DNA of 64,000 bases from FACHB-T130 sp042747725 (GTDB lineage: Bacteria; Cyanobacteriota; Cyanobacteriia; Cyanobacteriales; FACHB-T130), in the NCBI RefSeq assembly GCF_042747725.1, contig NZ_JBHZGO010000030.1, positions 147,783 through 211,782 of the forward strand, given 5' to 3'. The translations under genes and the position numbers were made by a program. The notes under the pieces were generated by a model, which searched no databases, was not told where the DNA came from, and saw only the letters and a list, made by a program, of their open reading frames with translations. The stretch's first letter is position 1, and each line of letters begins with the position of its first letter. Positions 60,109 to 64,000 of this stretch are shown here, piece after piece.

Positions 60109-63100
60109 CTACAAGCCATTACCAATCAAGATGAACGGTGCCCAATAATAAGGGTGGCTAAGACGAGCGATCGCATTAGGGGATGAACTATTGCCAATAC
60201 GTTCGACGGCAAAAATGCCCCGCTTTTGACCCAAAGCTGTAGAATTGCCAGTAATTAGGGCGATTTGGGCTTGGCGAAGGGCTTCGGCTTTTGTGGTGTT
60301 GTCCTTTTTCAGACTTGCATAGAAGGCATTCATCAAGGTTTGAGTCCCGCCATCGTCAACCGTCCACAAGGAGGCAACAACTGCCCTTGCCCCCGCCCTC
60401 TGCATCTGGTAGCCTAAGCCGAGAATCTCTTCACCGTTACCCAGTTTTCCGCCCAATCCAGTTTCACAGGCAGAAAGTACAACCAAATCGACATTCTTGA
60501 GGCTCCAATTTTGGATATCTCGGAGGGTAATACGTTCTCCATTTCCAAAGAGAATAAAGGAATCGTCCGGTGTTCCCACGACAAACGCTGCATGAGTCGC
60601 TAGATGCACGACGCTGTAGTCATCCATTTTAGGGACGGTGACTTGGGGAGTGAAGGCTTTATCGATGAATTGGGTTGTAGCGGGAACCGTCTTAGCTAAA
60701 TTCTCTACCTCGGTTCCCGCAAAGGGCAACCCGGAAAAGTTAAAGGATTGTTCGCCAACAGTAAAACTGTAGCGTCCGGTGGCAAAGGCACCTGCTAAGA
60801 CTTGGAGTTGCCGTTGGGGTTTAGTGTTGAGGTCGGTGAGGGAAGCGGCGGTAATATTATTGATGCGGTAGCGCTGCACTAACCATTGTTGCCCATCGTA
60901 CAAAGCAGCGAGGGGAATGTAACGCAGTTGAGCGTCGGGTGCGTAGATAATTGTTTGGGCGTCTGCGGCTTTGAGTTCTGCTTCTAGGGGTTTAATCAGC
61001 CAGTTGTAGAGTTGTTGGGCGGGAATTTTGGCGTCGGATGTGCGGTCTTGTAATGCGCTGCGGAAGGCGGCAATTGTCTCGTTGAGTTGTTTCTTGGGGA
61101 CTTGGACGGTGCGACGAATCGGGGGAGAGTCGGGGGTGGTGAGGATGAGTTCGATGCGATCATCCAGAATTAAGGGATAGAGGAGAACAGCATTTTGTTG
61201 CAGATTCTTCAGGTTATCTTGTAAGGCGTTGAAGTCTCCCATCCGCAGCAGTAAATCCTGAGAAAGGGTTTCGGGACTTCGCTGTGTCACCAGTGCTAGC
61301 ACTTCTGGACTCCTGCTAAAGTTGTTAAATTCTTCCCTAATCGTTTCTTGGGCTTTCACCAGTTGGGCGATACGTTGTTCTTGAGTAGGGGTAAGCGTTC
61401 TGTTTTGTTGTTTAAGCTGTCGCAGTTGGGTGAGTTCTTTGCCAATTTCCACTGCTTTGTTGAGAATTGTCTGATAACTCGTCCAGGTTTGTTGTTCTGG
61501 GGGAAGGTTCGGCAATCCTTGAACGGTATTGTTATTTCCGCGCACGTTGCTCAGGTAATCTTCGAGTTCTTGGACTTTGAGGAGGTCAAGGACTCGTTGT
61601 GCTTCGAGGACTCGGTCTTGTTTGAGCAGGAGGTCAGCGAGAGTGCGGTAGGTATCTGCCACAGTTTCGGTGTATGACTGTTGTTGCTGTTTTGGCAGTA
61701 CTTGTAAATCTTTGCGAATTGCCTCTATGACATTGACGGATTGCTTGAAGAAAACAATCGCTAATTCTGGTTGGTTTTGTGCCTCTAGGAGGAAACCAAT
61801 ATTGTTGAGAGTTGTCCCTTCCCCCGCCTTATTGCCGACTTGTTTGTGAATCGCTAAAGCTTGCTGAAAGAATTCCAAGGCTTTGGGGTACTCTCCTAGG
61901 TTGCGGTAAACTTCCCCAATATTGTTGAGGAGTGTCCCTTCCCCCGCCTTATTGCCGACTTGTTTGACAATCGCTAAAGCTTGCTGATAAAACTCCAAGG
62001 CTTTGGGGTACTCTCCTAGGCTGCGGTAAACTAACCCAATATTGTTGAGAGTTGTCCCTTCCCCCGCCTTATTGCCGACTTGTTTGTGAATCGCTAAAGC
62101 TTGCTGATAAAACTCCAAGGCTTTGGGGTACTCTCCTAGGCTGCGGTAAACTAACCCAATATTGTTGAGAGTTGTCCCTTCCACCGCCTTATTGCCGACT
62201 TGTTTGTGAATCGCTAAAGCTTGCTGATAAAACTCCAAGGCTTTGGGGTACTCTCCTAGTTTGTCGTAAACTAACCCAATGTTGTTGAGAGTTGTCCCTT
62301 CCTCCGCCTTATTGCCGACTTGTTTGAAAATCGCTAAAGCTTGCTGATAAAACTCCAAGGCTTTGGGGTACTCTCCTAGGCTGCCGTAAACTTCCCCAAT
62401 ATTGTTGAGGAGTGTCCCTTCCCCCGCCTTATTGCCGACTTGTTTGAAAATCGCTAAAGCTTGCTGATAAAACTCCAAGGCTTTGGGGTACTCTCCTAGT
62501 TTGTCGTAAACTAACCCAATGTTGTTGAGAGTTGTCCCTTCCCCCGCCTTATTGCCGACTTGTTTGTGAATCGCTAAAGCTTGCTGATAAAACTCCAAGG
62601 CTTTGGGGTACTCTCCTAGTTTGTCGTAAACTGACCCAATATTGTTGAGAGTTGTCCCTTCCACCGCCTTATTGCCGACTTGTTTGTGAATCGCTAAAGC
62701 TTGCTGATAAAACTCCAAGGCTTTGGGGTACTCTCCTAGGCTGTCGTAAACTGACCCAATATTGTTGAGAGTTGTCCCTTCCATCAGTCGGTTGCCGACT
62801 TGTTTGTGAATCGCTAAAGCTTGCTGATAAAACTCCAAGGCTTTGGGGTACTCTCCTAGGTTGTCGTAAACTGACCCAATATTGTTGAGGAGTGTCCCTT
62901 CGCTTTTGCGATCGCCAATTTCTCTAAAAATGACTAAAGCCTGCTGGAATTTCTTCAAAGCTTCTGGAAATTGACCTGTGTTTAGTAGCTGAAGTCCCTC
63001 TTGGTTCAGCCGCTGCGCCTCAGTTGCTCTGTCTTGAGTAGTTTGCGCCTGAACTACCTGATGCTCAAACTTCAAGGTAAGCGGTAAAAGGGGAGTGAAG

Positions 63101-63156
63101 AGAGAAAGCAATAGAGTAGTAGTGGCAAGGCTGAGAGATTTGAGACGGTAGTACAT
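60109..63156 (-). CDS. TPR-CHAT protein with near-identical TPR repeats
   Basis: ATG 63156 (M-Y-Y-R-L-K-S-L-S-L), with GGAAG about ten bases upstream, gives 1015 residues; starts up to 63234 are in frame. A signal or anchor segment follows (L-A-T-T-T-L-L-L-S-L-F-T-P-L-L). Ten consecutive 40-residue TPR units run from about residue 65 to 465, eight almost identical (Y-P-K-A-L-E-F-Y-Q-Q-A-L-A-I, then K-Q-V-G-N-K-A), encoded by a 120-bp DNA repeat. A coiled-coil linker precedes the CHAT domain, whose predicted dyad is His855 in H-L-A-T-H-A and Cys897 in L-S-A-C-E-T-G-L-G-G. The end is P-Y-Y-W-A-P-F-I-L-I-G-N-G-L. It is a predicted caspase-like protease; substrate and trigger are unknown. Confidence 0.92.
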   Translation of the reverse strand: MYYRLKSLSLATTTLLLSLFTPLLPLTLKFEHQVVQAQTTQDRATEAQRLNQEGLQLLNTGQFPEALKKFQQALVIFREIGDRKSEGTLLNNIGSVYDNLGEYPKALEFYQQALAIHKQVGNRLMEGTTLNNIGSVYDSLGEYPKALEFYQQALAIHKQVGNKAVEGTTLNNIGSVYDKLGEYPKALEFYQQALAIHKQVGNKAGEGTTLNNIGLVYDKLGEYPKALEFYQQALAIFKQVGNKAGEGTLLNNIGEVYGSLGEYPKALEFYQQALAIFKQVGNKAEEGTTLNNIGLVYDKLGEYPKALEFYQQALAIHKQVGNKAVEGTTLNNIGLVYRSLGEYPKALEFYQQALAIHKQVGNKAGEGTTLNNIGLVYRSLGEYPKALEFYQQALAIVKQVGNKAGEGTLLNNIGEVYRNLGEYPKALEFFQQALAIHKQVGNKAGEGTTLNNIGFLLEAQNQPELAIVFFKQSVNVIEAIRKDLQVLPKQQQQSYTETVADTYRTLADLLLKQDRVLEAQRVLDLLKVQELEDYLSNVRGNNNTVQGLPNLPPEQQTWTSYQTILNKAVEIGKELTQLRQLKQQNRTLTPTQEQRIAQLVKAQETIREEFNNFSRSPEVLALVTQRSPETLSQDLLLRMGDFNALQDNLKNLQQNAVLLYPLILDDRIELILTTPDSPPIRRTVQVPKKQLNETIAAFRSALQDRTSDAKIPAQQLYNWLIKPLEAELKAADAQTIIYAPDAQLRYIPLAALYDGQQWLVQRYRINNITAASLTDLNTKPQRQLQVLAGAFATGRYSFTVGEQSFNFSGLPFAGTEVENLAKTVPATTQFIDKAFTPQVTVPKMDDYSVVHLATHAAFVVGTPDDSFILFGNGERITLRDIQNWSLKNVDLVVLSACETGLGGKLGNGEEILGLGYQMQRAGARAVVASLWTVDDGGTQTLMNAFYASLKKDNTTKAEALRQAQIALITGNSTALGQKRGIFAVERIGNSSSPNAIARLSHPYYWAPFILIGNGL
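61787..62910 (-). repeat. 120-bp intragenic tandem repeat array
   Basis: About nine 120-bp units in head-to-tail order, each carrying TTGCCGACTTGTTTG, AATCGCTAAAGCTTGCTGA and CCAAGGCTTTGGGGTACTC blocks. They differ by only a few bases, mainly in the loop codons before G-E-Y-P. This is recent amplification or gene conversion of TPR units. Confidence 0.92.
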
Positions 63157-63334
63157 TGGCAAGTCTTCCATCTGCTGATTGGTAGATTCGGTCGCTCCTT
63201 CATGTATATCTTTATCTGAACCAGAGTTATGCAAAAACCTGATTAGTCTCTAGGAGCGTTGCAGCGGTAGATTTACAATATCGCGATCGCATTCCTCACC
63301 GCTTTGATTCGAGTAGTGCGATCGCCTTCTCGCT

Positions 63335-63760
63335 TTACCTATCCGCGTCGCTTAAATATTGCTCTAATTGTGCTGTACGCTGTTTTGTTACGTTTGCAAG
63401 GCAACTGCTGTAAACCATCGGTTCCATCGTTCCGCCTGTAAATTCACTTCTTTCAAAAGTACAATTAGCATCTCGAAACTTTATCCAAGCTTGCTGTGCT
63501 GAAATTAGTTTTTGTCGCCGCGAACCGGGTAGTTTTGGTAGGAGTTGTCGATATACCTGATTCAGCCTTCTATCGGCATTTTGGTAGGCGATTCCGGCGC
63601 AGGCGTTCATTTCTCCTTGCGTCTGAGGATTGTTGCAGTTAGGTTGTTGAGCTACGCGCATTCCTGATACATCTGGTGTTGCATTTGCATTTGTCACCGC
63701 CGCAGTCCCTAAACCTAGCAAAGCTGCCACACCTACAATTGCGGGTAATAACTTATTCAT
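63335..63760 (-). CDS. LprI-family (DUF1311) secreted protein
   Basis: 141 residues from ATG 63760 (M-N-K-L-L-P-A-I-V-G-V); a TTG at 63799 would add 13. The signal peptide ends near T-N-A-N-A. The DUF1311/LprI domain spans about residues 40-138: the first Cys in P-N-C-N-N-P, then G-E-M-N-A-C-A, A-D-R-R-L-N-Q-V-Y-R-Q-L, S-A-Q-Q-A-W-I-K-F-R-D-A-N-C, and C-L-A-N-V-T-K-Q-R-T-A-Q-L. These are the family signatures. Four cysteines probably form two disulfides. Relatives inhibit lysozyme, but that is not proven for this one. Confidence 0.9.
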   Translation of the reverse strand: MNKLLPAIVGVAALLGLGTAAVTNANATPDVSGMRVAQQPNCNNPQTQGEMNACAGIAYQNADRRLNQVYRQLLPKLPGSRRQKLISAQQAWIKFRDANCTFERSEFTGGTMEPMVYSSCLANVTKQRTAQLEQYLSDADR

Positions 63761-63818
63761 AGTCAAATTTTGAATTCTGTGTAGCCAATAACATAGCAAA
63801 AATGCAAAATGCGATCGA

Positions 63819-64000
63819 TCGCATCATGAGGGTAGACAATTGGATAGAGCGATCGCTACCATTGATGCCCTGAGTGAGGTGGTGGCGGCTGTTGGGGACA
63901 CAGCAGAAGTTCTCGTAGATGGCGGCATCCGTCGCGGCACTGATGTCCTCAAAGCCCTAGCATTCTGGAACTTTTGCGGGATGAACTTGATGCGAGCGAT
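63819..64000 (+). pseudogene. Alpha-hydroxy-acid oxidase (FMN-dependent) remnant
   Basis: From 63819 the frame reads S-H-H-E-G-R-Q-L-D-R-A-I-A-T-I-D-A-L, then V-L-V-D-G-G-I-R-R-G-T-D-V-L-K-A-L-A, the FMN/substrate-binding end of lactate/glycolate oxidase-type enzymes. After A-L-A the normal G-A-K-A-V-L-I-G-R segment is missing. In another frame L-E-L-L-R-D-E-L-D-A-S appears, which belongs about 25 residues further on in the family. The N-terminal two-thirds is also absent. It therefore seems to be a decayed fragment; it runs off the window end. Confidence 0.8.

Noticed and set aside
61787..62910. Regular 120-bp repeats that could suggest a CRISPR array
   Set aside because: The repeats are coding, contiguous, lack spacers and translate as TPR units.

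Overview
The window is chromosomal DNA from a cyanobacterium. It carries the photosystem II genes psbB (CP47) and psbT, the chlorophyll enzyme ChlD, the tetrapyrrole gene hemC, the glycogen synthase glgA and several cyanobacteria-typical protein types (CHAT-TPR proteins, Uma2 endonucleases, a PEP-CTERM protein, a hemagglutination-type secretion domain). The octamer GCGATCGC (HIP1) recurs throughout. Many dispersed palindromes and short tandem repeats suggest a repeat-rich, probably filamentous lineage; the genus cannot be fixed from this alone. One assembly gap (97 N, 32102-32198) lies inside a tandem duplication.

Layout. 1-9.8 kb: a repeat-built membrane protein, a small hypothetical gene, a TPR protein, a 1 kb gene-free stretch and a Ski2-type RNA helicase. 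10-20.6 kb: a GHL10-type glycosyl hydrolase, a YihY membrane protein, RNase III, a NYN-domain protein, ChlD, a coiled-coil protein and a proline-rich GspC/PilP-like protein. 21-25 kb: mnmG, then an accessory patch with a Phd antitoxin next to a dead RelE toxin, a second broken small ORF, an intact hicBA pair and a cyanobacterial hypothetical gene. 25.4-31.3 kb: the conserved housekeeping cluster psbB-psbT-nrdR-rps1, with an extra divergent rps1-like paralogue inserted, then a HAD phosphatase. 31.3-34.8 kb: three tandem Uma2 genes and a stunted hemagglutinin-domain chimera. 35-41.4 kb: metK, a GT39 glycosyltransferase, a YkvA protein, a SIMPL lipoprotein and a histidine kinase. 41.5-48.5 kb: a 1297-residue CHAT-TPR protein, a RecB-like nuclease and a phytase-like PEP-CTERM protein. 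48.7-59.9 kb: tRNA-Asp, gltX, a secreted hypothetical protein, a TPM protein, hom overlapping a LysM/M23 peptidase, a beta-helix protein, glgA and hemC. 60-64 kb: a second CHAT-TPR protein with almost identical 40-residue repeats, an LprI-family protein and a decayed alpha-hydroxy-acid oxidase.

The functional themes are photosynthesis and pigment synthesis (psbB, psbT, chlD, hemC), translation and RNA metabolism (rps1, gltX, tRNA-Asp, mnmG, rnc, helicase), amino-acid and one-carbon metabolism (hom, metK) and an accessory layer of toxin-antitoxin, Uma2 and CHAT proteins. No complete undescribed multi-gene system stands out.

The most unusual signal is at repeat level. Small intergenic-type repeats appear to have been inserted in frame into at least four protein genes (chlD, the histidine kinase, the large CHAT gene and hom). 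The copy in hom is nearly identical to one nested inside a MITE-like element at 39.4 kb. Other items worth checking are a multi-stem hairpin between psbT and nrdR, a 130-nt imperfect hairpin upstream of chlD, a three-copy MITE-like family, the rps1 tandem duplication and the CHAT gene with DNA-level TPR amplification. All functional calls rest on reading the sequence and family knowledge; no database search was run.
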